DNA of 64,000 nt from Nocardia sp. CY41 (GTDB lineage: Bacteria > Actinomycetota > Actinomycetes > Mycobacteriales > Mycobacteriaceae): contig NZ_VUOS01000021.1 in the NCBI RefSeq assembly GCF_009829325.1, positions 124,001 through 188,000 on the forward strand, given 5' to 3'. Position numbers and translations under genes: made by a program. Position 1 is the first letter of the stretch, and the number at the start of each line of letters is the position of its first letter. Below the pieces are notes generated by a model, which saw nothing but the letters and a program-made list of their open reading frames with translations, was not told the origin of the DNA and searched no databases. Below are positions 15,614 to 23,507 of this stretch, piece by piece.

Positions 15614-17863
15614 ATGTTTCCCGTCGAGCTGCGCGGCACCAGGGCGCAGACGCTGATGTGGGCCCACGAGCACGAGGTCGAGCAGGCCGCGCTCCAGCAG
15701 CTGCGCAATATCGCCGCGCTGAAATGGGTCCACGGCATCCGCGTGATGCCGGACGTGCACCTCGGCAAGGGGGCCACGGTCGGCTCGGTGATCGCGATGC
15801 GGGACGCGGTGTCGCCCGCCGCGGTGGGCGTGGACATCGGCTGCGGCATGGAGAGCGTGCGCACCGACCTCACCGCGGCGGATCTACCCGACAACCTGCG
15901 TTCGCTGCGGTCGCGCATCGAGGCAGCGGTGCCGGTGGGCTTCCAGGCACATCGCGACGCCGTCGACGTCATCCGGCTCGGCCACCAGGTCGCCGGGCTC
16001 GGCGCGAGCACCGCGACGCTGCGGGCGGGCTGGGACCGTTTCTGGGGGTCGTTCGGGGTGTTGGACGACCGGGTGCAGGCTCGGGAGTCCAAGGCGCACA
16101 AGCAGATGGGCACGCTCGGCGGCGGAAACCACTTCATCGAGGTCTGCCTCGACCAGGACGACCACGTGTGGATCCTGCTGCACTCCGGCAGCCGCAACAT
16201 CGGCAAGGAACTCGCCGAGCGGCACATGGCGATCGCGCGCGGGCTGCCGCACAACGTCGATCTGCCCGACCGCGACCTGGCGGTCTTCGTCTCCGGCACG
16301 CCGGAGATGGAGGCCTACCGGCGTGACCTCACCTGGGCGCAGGAGTACGCGGCGCGCAACCGCGCGGTGATGCTCGCCCTGGTCTGCCGCGCGGTCGCCG
16401 TCGAATTCGCCGAGCGCGGTGTGCGTTTCGAGCAGCCCATCAGCTGCTTCGCCGGAGAGACCTCGGTGCTGACGGAACAAGGCTGCCGCCCCATTGCCGA
16501 ACTCGCAGGTGGCATGCATACCTTGCTCACAGAGGGCGGCAACTGGGTGAAGGCGCCTGTGGTGTCCTTCGGGTATCAACCACTCTGGGAGCTGGTCGTT
16601 GGGCGCTACGGACAAGAGCGTACGATCCGCACGACAGCCGAGCACCGCTGGCTTCTCCGACCGAAGGTGGCACATCACCGCACCGAAGCGATCACTTCGG
16701 GGCTCCGCGTCGGAGACCGCCTTGCCTACGTCTTCCCGAAGCGGCCGGATGACCTCCGACCGTCTCGGGAAGGAATCGCCCGCGGCTTCGTGTTCGGCGA
16801 CGGCAGCATCGCTGGTGACGCGCTGGCACATGCCGTCTTCTTCGGGTCGAAGGACTTGGCACTACTGCCCTACTTCGACAACCTCGAACGCGTACGAACC
16901 TACTATTACCTGCACTCGGACGACCCGGCACGGAAGACCTACGTGAGGTTGAACGAGGTCGCGCAACTTCGAGAACAGGGCCAGAACGTACAAGCGTACA
17001 AGCGGCTCGGCGGACTTCCGCGCGAGTGGAAGCGCGAGTACCCGGCACTCGACGGATCCACTTCCGATCTGTACGGCTGGCTCGCGGGCTACTTCGCGGC
17101 AGACGGAGAGGTCGGTAAGACGGGCCGTCCGGCCATCTGGTCTGCGAATCGCGAGGATCTCGAATTCTTCAAGAGCGCCTGCGACGTGCTCGGCATCTGG
17201 ACCCTTCCGATTCGGAGGAGGACACGTGAAGGGTTCGGCCGACGCAAGTCCGACATGTTCGTAATGGGCATCTCACCCAGCGACGTGACTCCCGAGTTCT
17301 TCGTCCATGCGAAGCACCGCTCGCGGTGGGCTGCCAACAGGAGCGCTGTCGAGCGACGCGGATGGACCGTCCGCTCGGTAAGGCCCATTGGAGATGTGGA
17401 AGAGGTGTTTTGCGCTGTCGTGGAGGACACGCACTCCTTCGCACTCGAAGGGAACATCCTCACCGGAAACTGCCACCACAATTATGTGGCGGAGGAGTTC
17501 ATCGACGGCGTGCCGATGCTGGTGACCAGGAAAGGGGCCGTACGCGCGGGCGAAGGCGATCTGGCGCTGATTCCCGGCTCCATGGGTACCCGCTCCTATG
17601 TCGTGCGCGGCAAGGGTAATCCGGCGTCGTTCCAGTCCGCCTCGCATGGCGCGGGACGGCGGATGAGTCGCAACGCGGCCAAGAAGCAGTTCACCGTCGC
17701 CGATCTCATCGCCCAGACCGAGGGCGTCGAGTCCCGCAAGGACGCGGGCGTGGTGGACGAGATCCCAGCCGCGTACAAAGACATCGACGAGGTCATCGAG
17801 GCACAGCGGGACCTGGTCGACGTGGTCGCGACGCTGCGGCAGGTGCTCTGCGTCAAGGGCTGA
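15614..17863 (+). CDS. rtcB: RNA-splicing ligase RtcB, interrupted by an intein
   Basis: A 749-residue precursor; excising the intein (residues 278-619) leaves 407 residues, the normal length of bacterial RtcB. RtcB joins RNA 2',3'-cyclic phosphate ends to 5'-OH ends with GTP and Mn. Metal ligands are seen in DIGCGME (Cys77), GGGNHFIEV (His173) and LLHSGSRN (His190). The CHHNYV site is restored after splicing, and the guanylylated His lies in ASHGAGRRMSRN. ATG at 15614 has AAGGA nine bases upstream; an earlier in-frame TTG/ATG would add 10 residues not seen in the family. No RNA cyclase or archease gene is adjacent. The insertion splits a metal-binding motif, so activity should depend on splicing. 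Confidence 0.93.
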   Translation: MFPVELRGTRAQTLMWAHEHEVEQAALQQLRNIAALKWVHGIRVMPDVHLGKGATVGSVIAMRDAVSPAAVGVDIGCGMESVRTDLTAADLPDNLRSLRSRIEAAVPVGFQAHRDAVDVIRLGHQVAGLGASTATLRAGWDRFWGSFGVLDDRVQARESKAHKQMGTLGGGNHFIEVCLDQDDHVWILLHSGSRNIGKELAERHMAIARGLPHNVDLPDRDLAVFVSGTPEMEAYRRDLTWAQEYAARNRAVMLALVCRAVAVEFAERGVRFEQPISCFAGETSVLTEQGCRPIAELAGGMHTLLTEGGNWVKAPVVSFGYQPLWELVVGRYGQERTIRTTAEHRWLLRPKVAHHRTEAITSGLRVGDRLAYVFPKRPDDLRPSREGIARGFVFGDGSIAGDALAHAVFFGSKDLALLPYFDNLERVRTYYYLHSDDPARKTYVRLNEVAQLREQGQNVQAYKRLGGLPREWKREYPALDGSTSDLYGWLAGYFAADGEVGKTGRPAIWSANREDLEFFKSACDVLGIWTLPIRRRTREGFGRRKSDMFVMGISPSDVTPEFFVHAKHRSRWAANRSAVERRGWTVRSVRPIGDVEEVFCAVVEDTHSFALEGNILTGNCHHNYVAEEFIDGVPMLVTRKGAVRAGEGDLALIPGSMGTRSYVVRGKGNPASFQSASHGAGRRMSRNAAKKQFTVADLIAQTEGVESRKDAGVVDEIPAAYKDIDEVIEAQRDLVDVVATLRQVLCVKG
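16445..17470 (+). mobile_element. intein with two LAGLIDADG-type motifs inside RtcB
   Basis: A 342-residue in-frame insertion. Block A is CFAGETSVLTEQGCRPI, starting with nucleophile Cys1. Block B is RTTAEHRW (TxxH). Two dodecapeptide-like motifs, RGFVFGDGSI and LAGYFAADGEV, mark a homing endonuclease of the LAGLIDADG type. Block F is FCAVVEDTHSFALEG, and the end is ILTGN followed by the extein Cys. The terminal Asn is preceded by Gly, not the usual His. Base use differs from the exteins (more A/T at third positions and many two-fold codons ending in A or T), which suggests a later arrival. The first endonuclease motif has Gly-Asp and the second Ala-Asp at the catalytic acid position, so the nuclease may be intact. 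Confidence 0.92.
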
Positions 17864-17865
17864 TC

Positions 17866-17925
17866 GGCGCATCCGACCGCGCGCCGGGCGATCCGCTCGC
17901 CCGGCGCGATGTCGCGGTCGGCGCC
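17866..17925 (+). terminator. large composite hairpin after rtcB
   Basis: Just after the rtcB stop. The inner stem GCGCCGGGCG/CGCCCGGCGC is 10 perfect pairs with a 7-base loop. An outer stem CCGACCGC/GCGGTCGG and a further GGCGC/GCGCC extend it. There is a 6-base bulge and no T run. The size makes a strong terminator likely. Confidence 0.65.
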
Positions 17926-18105
17926 GCTGCGATGTGGCGCCGAACCGTTCCCACGGACACCGTGCCTGCCCCCGAACACTCGGTCCTGGGCGGGCCCGGC
18001 TCGGTTCCCGTGACGGTGACGGCGCCCGCTCGGTCGAGCGCCGGATTGGACGCACCCGTTCCCTGTGGTCTGGCTCTCCCGGCGGTTTCCTCGATACGAT
18101 CGGAT

Positions 18106-19038
18106 ATGCCCTGGCGGCCCTCCTTCTTCGCGCCCGCTCCGGATTCCGACCCGGCGGCGGGCCCACCGGAGATTCCCGGCGTACGACGGTCGGAGGTGTC
18201 CGCCCGCGGTGTGCGTTTCCACGTCACCGAGGCGGGTCCGGCGGACGGACGCCCGGTGCTCGTGCTGCACGGCTGGCCCGAGCATCACTACGCCTACCGT
18301 CACCTGCTCGCCGATCCGCCGGACGGATTGCGAATCATCGCGCCCGACCTGCCCGGCTACGGCTGGTCGGGCCCCGCTCCGCACCGATGGGCCAAGGATG
18401 ACGTCGCCTCCGACCTGCTCGCATTGCTGGACGCGCTCGGACTCGACCGCGTCTTGCTGGTCGGTCACGACTGGGGCGGCTATATCGCGCACCTGCTGGT
18501 CCTGCGTGAACCGGAGCGATTCGATGCCCTGCTGGCGCTCAACATCGCCCACCCGTGGCAGACCCCGCGCCGTTTTCTCCCGCACGCGTGGCGGTTCCTG
18601 CTCTATCAGCCTGCCGTCGCCGCGTTCGGCGGGTATCTGCACCGGCGTACTCGCTTCCTGGAGCAACTCGTCTTCACCCGCGGCGTGCGCGATCGCGCGG
18701 CGTTCGGCCCGGAAGTGACCCGGGCCTACGCGGACCGTTTCCGCGACCCCGTCTGCGCCCGCACGGCGACCGACACCTACCGCACCTTCTTGCTGCGCGA
18801 AGTTCCCCGGTCGGCCGGGCGCGGCGAACGACGCCGTGCGCGGGTACCGATCCTGACCCTGTTCGGCGTCGAGGACGCGGCGATCCATCCGTCGCTCGCG
18901 TCCGCCGAAACCGCCCACGCCGACGACTACCGTCTGGAACTCGTCCCGGACTGCGGCCACTTCATCATCGAGGAACGACCGGACCTGGTCCGCGCCCGTC
19001 TGGTCGAGCTGGCGGCGGCGACCGCGCGACCCGCCTGA
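18106..19038 (+). CDS. alpha/beta hydrolase, epoxide hydrolase/dehalogenase type
   Basis: A 310-residue alpha/beta-fold hydrolase. The oxyanion motif is HGWP (residues 55-58). The nucleophile elbow GHDWGG carries Asp122 rather than Ser, as in epoxide hydrolases and haloalkane dehalogenases. The catalytic His is in PDCGHFIIEERPD near the C-terminus. A cap domain rich in Arg/Leu follows the elbow. ATG at 18106 is preferred; a 58-residue in-frame upstream extension has no family features. The substrate cannot be read from sequence. It is not clearly in an operon: the previous gene ends in a large hairpin and the next begins 132 bases on. Confidence 0.82.
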   Translation: MPWRPSFFAPAPDSDPAAGPPEIPGVRRSEVSARGVRFHVTEAGPADGRPVLVLHGWPEHHYAYRHLLADPPDGLRIIAPDLPGYGWSGPAPHRWAKDDVASDLLALLDALGLDRVLLVGHDWGGYIAHLLVLREPERFDALLALNIAHPWQTPRRFLPHAWRFLLYQPAVAAFGGYLHRRTRFLEQLVFTRGVRDRAAFGPEVTRAYADRFRDPVCARTATDTYRTFLLREVPRSAGRGERRRARVPILTLFGVEDAAIHPSLASAETAHADDYRLELVPDCGHFIIEERPDLVRARLVELAAATARPA

Positions 19039-19043
19039 GCACG

Positions 19044-19060
19044 GTCGCCGTGTCGGCGAC
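19044..19060 (+). terminator. candidate terminator after the hydrolase
   Basis: GTCGCCG/CGGCGAC stem of 7 pairs with a 3-base loop, six bases past the hydrolase stop. No T run. Confidence 0.4.
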
Positions 19061-19170
19061 GAGTCAGGCGCGGCGACCGCAGGGAAAGCTGACCTGTGCG
19101 TATGTGAAACTCGGGATCGAGCTGCGAGTCGCATACGGCCGCCGGTGACGACGGCATAGGAGAAACCTGC

Positions 19171-19650
19171 ATGGTGCGCATCGGGGTCACAGGGCATACG
19201 AACGTCACGCCGACCACCGAGCCCCTGGTCTACACCGCGATCGGTGCACTTCTCGCCCCGTACGCCGCCGCGGAGCTGGTCGGCGTCAGCTGCCTCGCCC
19301 GTGGCGCCGACTCGGTGTTCGCCAAGGCGGTCCTCGACGCGGGCGGGCGGCTCGAAGTGGTGTTGCCGTCGCGGAACTACCGGGCGGCACAAGTGCGGCC
19401 CGACCACGCCGGCCTGTTCGACGAACTCGTCGAGCGCGCGACGGCGGTGCGGGTGATGGACTTCGACGAGGCGGGAAGCGAAGCCTACGAGGCGGCGAAC
19501 GAGGCGATGCTGGCCTCGTGTGACCGGCTGATCGCGATATGGGACGGCGCGGCCGGGCAACGCGGCGGCACCGGATCGGTGGTCGTCCTCGCCCGGCAGC
19601 AGAACGTGCCGGTCGAGATCGTGTGGCCGGACGGCGCGGCACGCGGCTGA
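19171..19650 (+). CDS. SLOG/DprA-like Rossmann-fold protein
   Basis: A 159-residue protein with the SLOG superfamily layout. It has an N-terminal strand and loop RIGVTGHTN, then GVSCLARGADSVFAKAV, an acidic pair in VMDFDEAGSEAYEAAN, CDRLIAIWDG, and a Gly-rich phosphate loop GQRGGTGSVVVLA near the C-terminus. SLOG domains bind or hydrolyse nucleotides and nucleotide-derived ligands (DprA, LOG, TIR-associated SLOG proteins). AGGAG sits 7 bases before the ATG. Ninety bases later comes the RecQ-type helicase on the same strand, so co-transcription is possible. Function not established. Confidence 0.72.
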   Translation: MVRIGVTGHTNVTPTTEPLVYTAIGALLAPYAAAELVGVSCLARGADSVFAKAVLDAGGRLEVVLPSRNYRAAQVRPDHAGLFDELVERATAVRVMDFDEAGSEAYEAANEAMLASCDRLIAIWDGAAGQRGGTGSVVVLARQQNVPVEIVWPDGAARG

Positions 19651-19700
19651 CGCGGCTGACGCAGTCGGCGGCGGTCGGCGGTCGGCGGTCGGCGGTCGGC
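19642..19700 (+). repeat. short tandem repeats before recQ-type gene
   Basis: Two copies of CGCGGCTGA, the first including the SLOG gene stop, are followed by a run of a 7-base GTCGGCG unit (three full and one 6/7 copy, 19674-19700) after a degenerate lead-in. It lies 41 bases upstream of the recQ-type start. The origin is probably slippage; a regulatory role is not shown. Confidence 0.75.
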
Positions 19701-19741
19701 CGCGACGTCACCTGTCGGTGTCGTCGGGCACGATGGAGCGC

Positions 19742-21865
19742 ATGACCACGGCCACCGGCGCGTCTCCGATCGACCTCACGGCCCCCGACCTGCGCGAGCA
19801 CGCCGAACAGCTGCTGCGCGAACTGGCCGGGGCGAACGCTCGGCTGCGCGAGGACCAGTGGACCGCGATCGAGGCGCTCGTGGTACGGCGGCGCCGGGCG
19901 CTGGTCGTGCAGCGCACCGGCTGGGGGAAGTCGGCGGTGTACTTCATCGCCGCCAAATTGCTGCGCCGGGCCGGGCACGGGCCCACCGTGATCGTGTCGC
20001 CGCTGCTGGCGCTGATGCGCAACCAGGTGGCCGCGGCGCAGCGCGCGGGGGTGGTCGCGGCCACCATAAACTCGGGCAACGTCACCGAGTGGGACGAGAT
20101 CCACGCAGGCGTCGCCGCGGGTGCGGTCGACGTGCTGCTGGTCAGCCCGGAGCGGTTGAACAATCCGGACTTCCGCGATCAGGTGCTGCCCCGGCTCGCC
20201 GCCGATGCCGGGCTGGTGGTGATCGACGAAGCGCACTGCGTCTCGGACTGGGGCCACGATTTCCGGCCCGATTACCGGCGCATCCGGACGCTGATCGCCG
20301 ACCTCGGCTCGGACGTCCCGGTGCTCGCCACCACGGCGACCGCCAACGACCGGGTGGTCACCGACGTCGCCACCCAGATCGGCACCGACACCTTGGTGCT
20401 GCGCGGCACGCTGGATCGCGAGTCGCTGCACTTGTCGGTGGTCCGCTTCGACGACGCCGTGGAACGCACCGCCTGGCTCAGCGATCATCTGCACCGGCTG
20501 CCCGGCTCCGGCATCGTCTACACGCTCACCGTCGCCGCCGCGCACGACTTGGCCGACGTGCTGACCGCGCACGGCCACACCGTCGCCGCCTACACCGGGC
20601 AGACCGACCCGGCCGAGCGCGAGGCGCTGGAGGCGGCGTTGCTGGACAACCAGGTCAAGGCGCTCATCGCCACCTCCGCGCTGGGCATGGGCTTCGACAA
20701 ACCCGATCTGGGGTTCGTGGTGCACGTCGGTGCGCCGTCCTCTCCCATCGCCTACTACCAACAGGTGGGACGGGCCGGGCGCGGCACCGACCGGGCCGAG
20801 GTGATCCTGCTTCCCGGTCCCGAGGACGCGCGGATCTGGAGTTACTTCGCCTCGGTCGCCTTCCCGCGCGAGCACATCGTGCGCGCGGTGCTCGACGCGC
20901 TGGACTCCGAGCGGGCGCTGTCCACCGCGGCGCTGGAGCCGTTGGTGGAGCTGAATCGCTCGCGGTTGGAAATGGTGCTGAAAGTGCTCGATGTGGACGG
21001 TGCGGTGCGCCGGGTGCGCGGCGGCTGGATCGCCACCGGTCGGCCGTGGACCTACGACACCGAGCGCTACGAGCGGCTGTCCATCGCCCGCGAGGCCGAA
21101 CAGCAGGCCATGATCGACTACCAGTCGACCGCCGATTGCCGCATGGAATTCCTCCGCCGCCAGCTCGACGACCCGGGGCTGTCCGCCGACGCGTCGGCTG
21201 CGCCCGGCTGCGGCCGCTGCGACAACTGCACCGGCAGCCGCCCGGACCGCACCGTCGCCGCCGACGCGGTCGCCGCGACCAAGGCCCGGCTCGACCGTCC
21301 CGGCATCGATCTCGCTCCGCGTAAGCAGTGGCCCACCGGCATGGCCAAACTCGGTGTCCCGTTGTCCGGCAAGATCACCGGCGGCGCCGAGACCGGCCGC
21401 GTCCTGGGCAGGCTGACCGACCTCGGCTGGGGGCAGCGCCTGCGGACGCTGCTCGACGGCCCGGACGACCCGGTGCCCGACGCGGTCTTCGACGCCTGCG
21501 TCGCCGTCCTGCGCGAATGGGATTGGGCCGCCCGTCCCACCTCGGTGCTCGCGCTGGAATCCCCGCGCCACCCCGTGCTCACCGCCACTCTCGCCGCCCG
21601 GCTCGCCGAAGTCGGTCGCCTGCACGACCTCGGCACCCTGCGCACCCGCCCCGGCCGCCCGCCCGTCTCGGCGGCCAACTCCGCCCATCGCGTAGCCGGA
21701 CTGTTCGACTTCTGGGAGGTCCCCGACCTCACCCAGGTACAAGGCCCGATCCTGCTGGTGGACGCCATCACCGACACCGGCTGGACCTTCACCGTCGCCG
21801 CCCACGCCCTCCGAGTAGCCGGCGCCGACGCCATCCTGCCCTTCGCGCTGGCGACGCCGACTTAG
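19742..21865 (+). CDS. RecQ-family DNA helicase with C-terminal phosphoribosyltransferase-like domain
   Basis: A 707-residue superfamily-2 helicase. Walker A is TGWGKS (residues 59-64); DEAHC, ATTATAND, TSALGMGFD and QQVGRAGRG are the other helicase motifs. The RecQ zinc cysteines are in YQSTADC and GCGRCDNC. The last ~60 residues (QGPILLVDAITDTGWTFTVAAHAL) match the PRPP-binding loop of type I phosphoribosyltransferases, fused after a winged-helix-like region. No canonical HRDC domain was seen. Start choice is uncertain: ATG 19742, ATG 19733 and GTG 19718 are all in frame, with only a weak GGAG close to the first. The expected role is 3'-5' DNA unwinding in repair; the tail is probably not a working transferase. 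Confidence 0.85.
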   Translation: MTTATGASPIDLTAPDLREHAEQLLRELAGANARLREDQWTAIEALVVRRRRALVVQRTGWGKSAVYFIAAKLLRRAGHGPTVIVSPLLALMRNQVAAAQRAGVVAATINSGNVTEWDEIHAGVAAGAVDVLLVSPERLNNPDFRDQVLPRLAADAGLVVIDEAHCVSDWGHDFRPDYRRIRTLIADLGSDVPVLATTATANDRVVTDVATQIGTDTLVLRGTLDRESLHLSVVRFDDAVERTAWLSDHLHRLPGSGIVYTLTVAAAHDLADVLTAHGHTVAAYTGQTDPAEREALEAALLDNQVKALIATSALGMGFDKPDLGFVVHVGAPSSPIAYYQQVGRAGRGTDRAEVILLPGPEDARIWSYFASVAFPREHIVRAVLDALDSERALSTAALEPLVELNRSRLEMVLKVLDVDGAVRRVRGGWIATGRPWTYDTERYERLSIAREAEQQAMIDYQSTADCRMEFLRRQLDDPGLSADASAAPGCGRCDNCTGSRPDRTVAADAVAATKARLDRPGIDLAPRKQWPTGMAKLGVPLSGKITGGAETGRVLGRLTDLGWGQRLRTLLDGPDDPVPDAVFDACVAVLREWDWAARPTSVLALESPRHPVLTATLAARLAEVGRLHDLGTLRTRPGRPPVSAANSAHRVAGLFDFWEVPDLTQVQGPILLVDAITDTGWTFTVAAHALRVAGADAILPFALATPT

Positions 21866-22369
21866 CGACGAGGCCCGGCGGCCCCGAGCCGGTCGGCCAC
21901 CTGCTCCAGCAGTCGATGACGCTCGAAGGACCCGGGCCGGTTCCTCGACGCGGGGATAGCCCGGCTGCGCCAACCGTCCCGTACCGCGTATCGAGCTCGT
22001 GCGGGCCCGAGAAGTCAGCCGCTCCGACCCGCGAACCGTGCCCACAAACCGACGACAACGCACCAAGCCCGCCTGAACCCCCGGTTCGAGCGAAGCGAGT
22101 CCGACCGTCCGACGCCGGCAGAGCACGTCGACTACGAACCACACCTCACCAGCTTCCATCGCGACACCTGCGGATTCCGAACCACCGACGCCGGCCTACC
22201 CCGACTGAACTGACACCGAACGCCACGACGGCGCAACCAGCCACGACCGATCCAGCTCGACCTGAACCATAGGGACACCACCCGGTTCGAGGGCAACACA
22301 ATTCGGGTCATGCGTGGTGCGGGCTTGCCGATTAGGTTCGGCCGTCTATCCGATACACGAGGAGTTCGA
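21866..22369. other. 504-base region without a convincing gene
   Basis: Between the recQ-type gene and the small secreted protein. Readings on both strands are short, with repeated Pro/Arg/Thr runs typical of non-coding high-GC DNA. A 5-base-pair CCGGC/GCCGG stem near the start is too weak to call. The last 60 bases are less GC-rich and should hold the promoter of the secreted protein. Confidence 0.5.
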
Positions 22370-22585
22370 ATGTTCGCAGTACGTGGATTTGCCGCCGCCC
22401 TGGTCGGTGCCGCAACCCTGACCGGTGCCGGGGCGGCCGCCGCGGCGCCGTTGCCGCTCGAACCGCAGTCGCCCGCACCGGCCGTGTCGGTCGCAGGGAG
22501 CTGTGGTGGTATCACCGATCCGTTCGTGGCGCTGGTCTGCGCGATCAGCAGCCTGTCCGGCGGAGGCGGCACGGCCGTTCGATGA
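22370..22585 (+). CDS. small secreted protein with signal peptide
   Basis: A 71-residue product. The N-terminus MFAVRGFAAALVGAATLTGAG has one Arg followed by a hydrophobic core, then an Ala-rich AAAAAP cleavage region. The mature peptide is about 45 residues, with two cysteines (SCGGIT and LVCAIS) that could form a disulfide, and a Gly-rich end SGGGGTAVR. GAGGAG lies 5 bases before the ATG, a strong ribosome site. No family was recognised. The gene is followed by a perfect 12-pair hairpin. Confidence 0.75.
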   Translation: MFAVRGFAAALVGAATLTGAGAAAAAPLPLEPQSPAPAVSVAGSCGGITDPFVALVCAISSLSGGGGTAVR

Positions 22586-22626
22586 GCAGCCGTGAAGTCG
22601 GCTCAGCCGCGCACGAACGGCGCCGA

Positions 22627-22655
22627 GTTCGGCAGTGACGCGTTCACTGCCGAAC
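22627..22655 (+). terminator. perfect 12-pair hairpin after secreted protein
   Basis: GTTCGGCAGTGA/TCACTGCCGAAC with a 5-base loop, 42 bases past the stop of the small secreted protein. There is no mismatch. It can act on either strand between the convergent genes. Confidence 0.7.
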
Positions 22656-22838
22656 CAGCCGAGCGGAAGCTGAGCGCGCACCGACCAATCGCATTTTCGA
22701 GCCACCGGACGAATCCGACTCGTCGAAGCGTTCACCGAAGTTCGTTCCGCCCCCAGGCCCCGGGCGCGGCCGCCGCGTCCGGGACGAAGGATCAAGCGGT
22801 GTCCGCGCACACGCGAGCCACAAGGGGGCCGCGAACAC

Positions 22839-22857
22839 GCAGCGCCGCAGGCGCTGC
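22839..22857 (-). terminator. hairpin at the end of the toxin gene
   Basis: GCAGCGCC/GGCGCTGC stem of 8 pairs with a 3-base loop, beginning 1 base after the toxin stop codon on the minus strand. It is likely the terminator of the toxin-antitoxin operon. Confidence 0.6.
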
Positions 22858-22858
22858 A

Positions 22859-23167
22859 CTAAAGACTGAGTGTCGCTCGCAGACGCGCGTCGAGGGATTC
22901 CGTCTCGGCCTGGGTGAGCACGCCGAGGTGTTCGGTGAGCCACGGGCGGTAGGCGCGGTGCAGTTTCATGGTGTCGGCCCAACCGTGCTCGGTGTGGGTG
23001 GCCAGCACGTGGCCGGGGTCGGCGTCGCGCAGCGGGACGACCTGCAGCCAGCGGGAGCGCGAGGTGATCACCGCCGAATCGGACACCAGCACGACCGTCA
23101 TGCGTCGCGGGAAGGGAGTGCCGTCGCTGAGCGTCGGGGCGTAGCGCCAGACCTCGCCGCGTCTCAT
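22859..23167 (-). CDS. PemK/MazF-like toxin
   Basis: A 102-residue protein beginning MRRGEVWRYAP, the typical opening of PemK/MazF endoribonucleases. The strand RRMTVVLVSDSAV follows and then RWLQVVPLRDADPGHVLATHTEHGW. The usual conserved Ser/Thr-Gly strand (PVLIIQ, then NLxxxP) is altered, so it is a divergent member. The ATG overlaps the antitoxin stop as ATGA, the classical antitoxin-first, coupled arrangement. It would cleave mRNA when free. Family membership is likely but the catalytic residues are not certain. Confidence 0.72.
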   Translation of the reverse strand: MRRGEVWRYAPTLSDGTPFPRRMTVVLVSDSAVITSRSRWLQVVPLRDADPGHVLATHTEHGWADTMKLHRAYRPWLTEHLGVLTQAETESLDARLRATLSL

Positions 23168-23406
23168 GCGGCGTCGTCTTCGGCGGCTTGGCCGAGCCGG
23201 AGGTCGTCGTAGGCGGCGGCCAGTTCGGCTTCCTCGTCGATGGTCAGCGCGGTCAGGCTCTCGTGCACGAGGGTGGTGCGCAGCGCGGCGTTGATCACCG
23301 CCGACAGGCTGCGGTTCTGGCGATCGGCGGCTTCCCTGGCCCACTCGGCCACCTGCGGATCCAACGTGACGGTCACGCGCGTCGCCCTGCTCATACGCGT
23401 ATGCAT
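23164..23406 (-). CDS. ribbon-helix-helix antitoxin
   Basis: An 80-residue protein (76 if ATG 23394 is used). SRATRVTVTLDPQVAEWAREAADRQNRS contains the beta strand VTVTLD and first helix of a ribbon-helix-helix DNA-binding domain, and SLSAVINAALRTTL is the second helix. The acidic C-terminal half (TIDEEAELAAAYDDL) is expected to wrap the toxin. Neither start has a clear ribosome site; the internal ATG leaves the palindrome CATACGCGTATG at the transcription start, which fits autorepression. Upstream of the toxin with a 4-base overlap. Confidence 0.8.
   Translation of the reverse strand: MHTRMSRATRVTVTLDPQVAEWAREAADRQNRSLSAVINAALRTTLVHESLTALTIDEEAELAAAYDDLRLGQAAEDDAA
23392..23403 (-). promoter_or_regulatory. 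palindromic operator candidate of the toxin-antitoxin pair
   Basis: CATACGCGTATG, a perfect 12-base palindrome at the start of the antitoxin gene, followed by another CATAC half (23404-23408). Ribbon-helix-helix antitoxins repress their own promoters through such short palindromes. Confidence 0.5.
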
Positions 23407-23507
23407 ACCAGAGCGATGCGCTACCGGGAACTCGTCCGGGGCATCGGAGCCGGCGGACTGGAAGTTCGTGGCCGGATTTCCGTCGGTTCGCCCACTACAG
23501 TCGAGCC

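Larger units (their letters stand above)
22586..22858. other. intergenic region with two hairpins
   Basis: Convergent gap between the small secreted protein and the toxin gene. It contains the 12-pair stem described at 22627 and the 8-pair stem at 22839. I see no gene in it. Confidence 0.6.

Noticed and set aside
19286..22159. Long open frame antisense to the SLOG and recQ-type genes
   Set aside because: Low-complexity Arg/Gly/His composition and no motif; the plus-strand genes have full family signatures.
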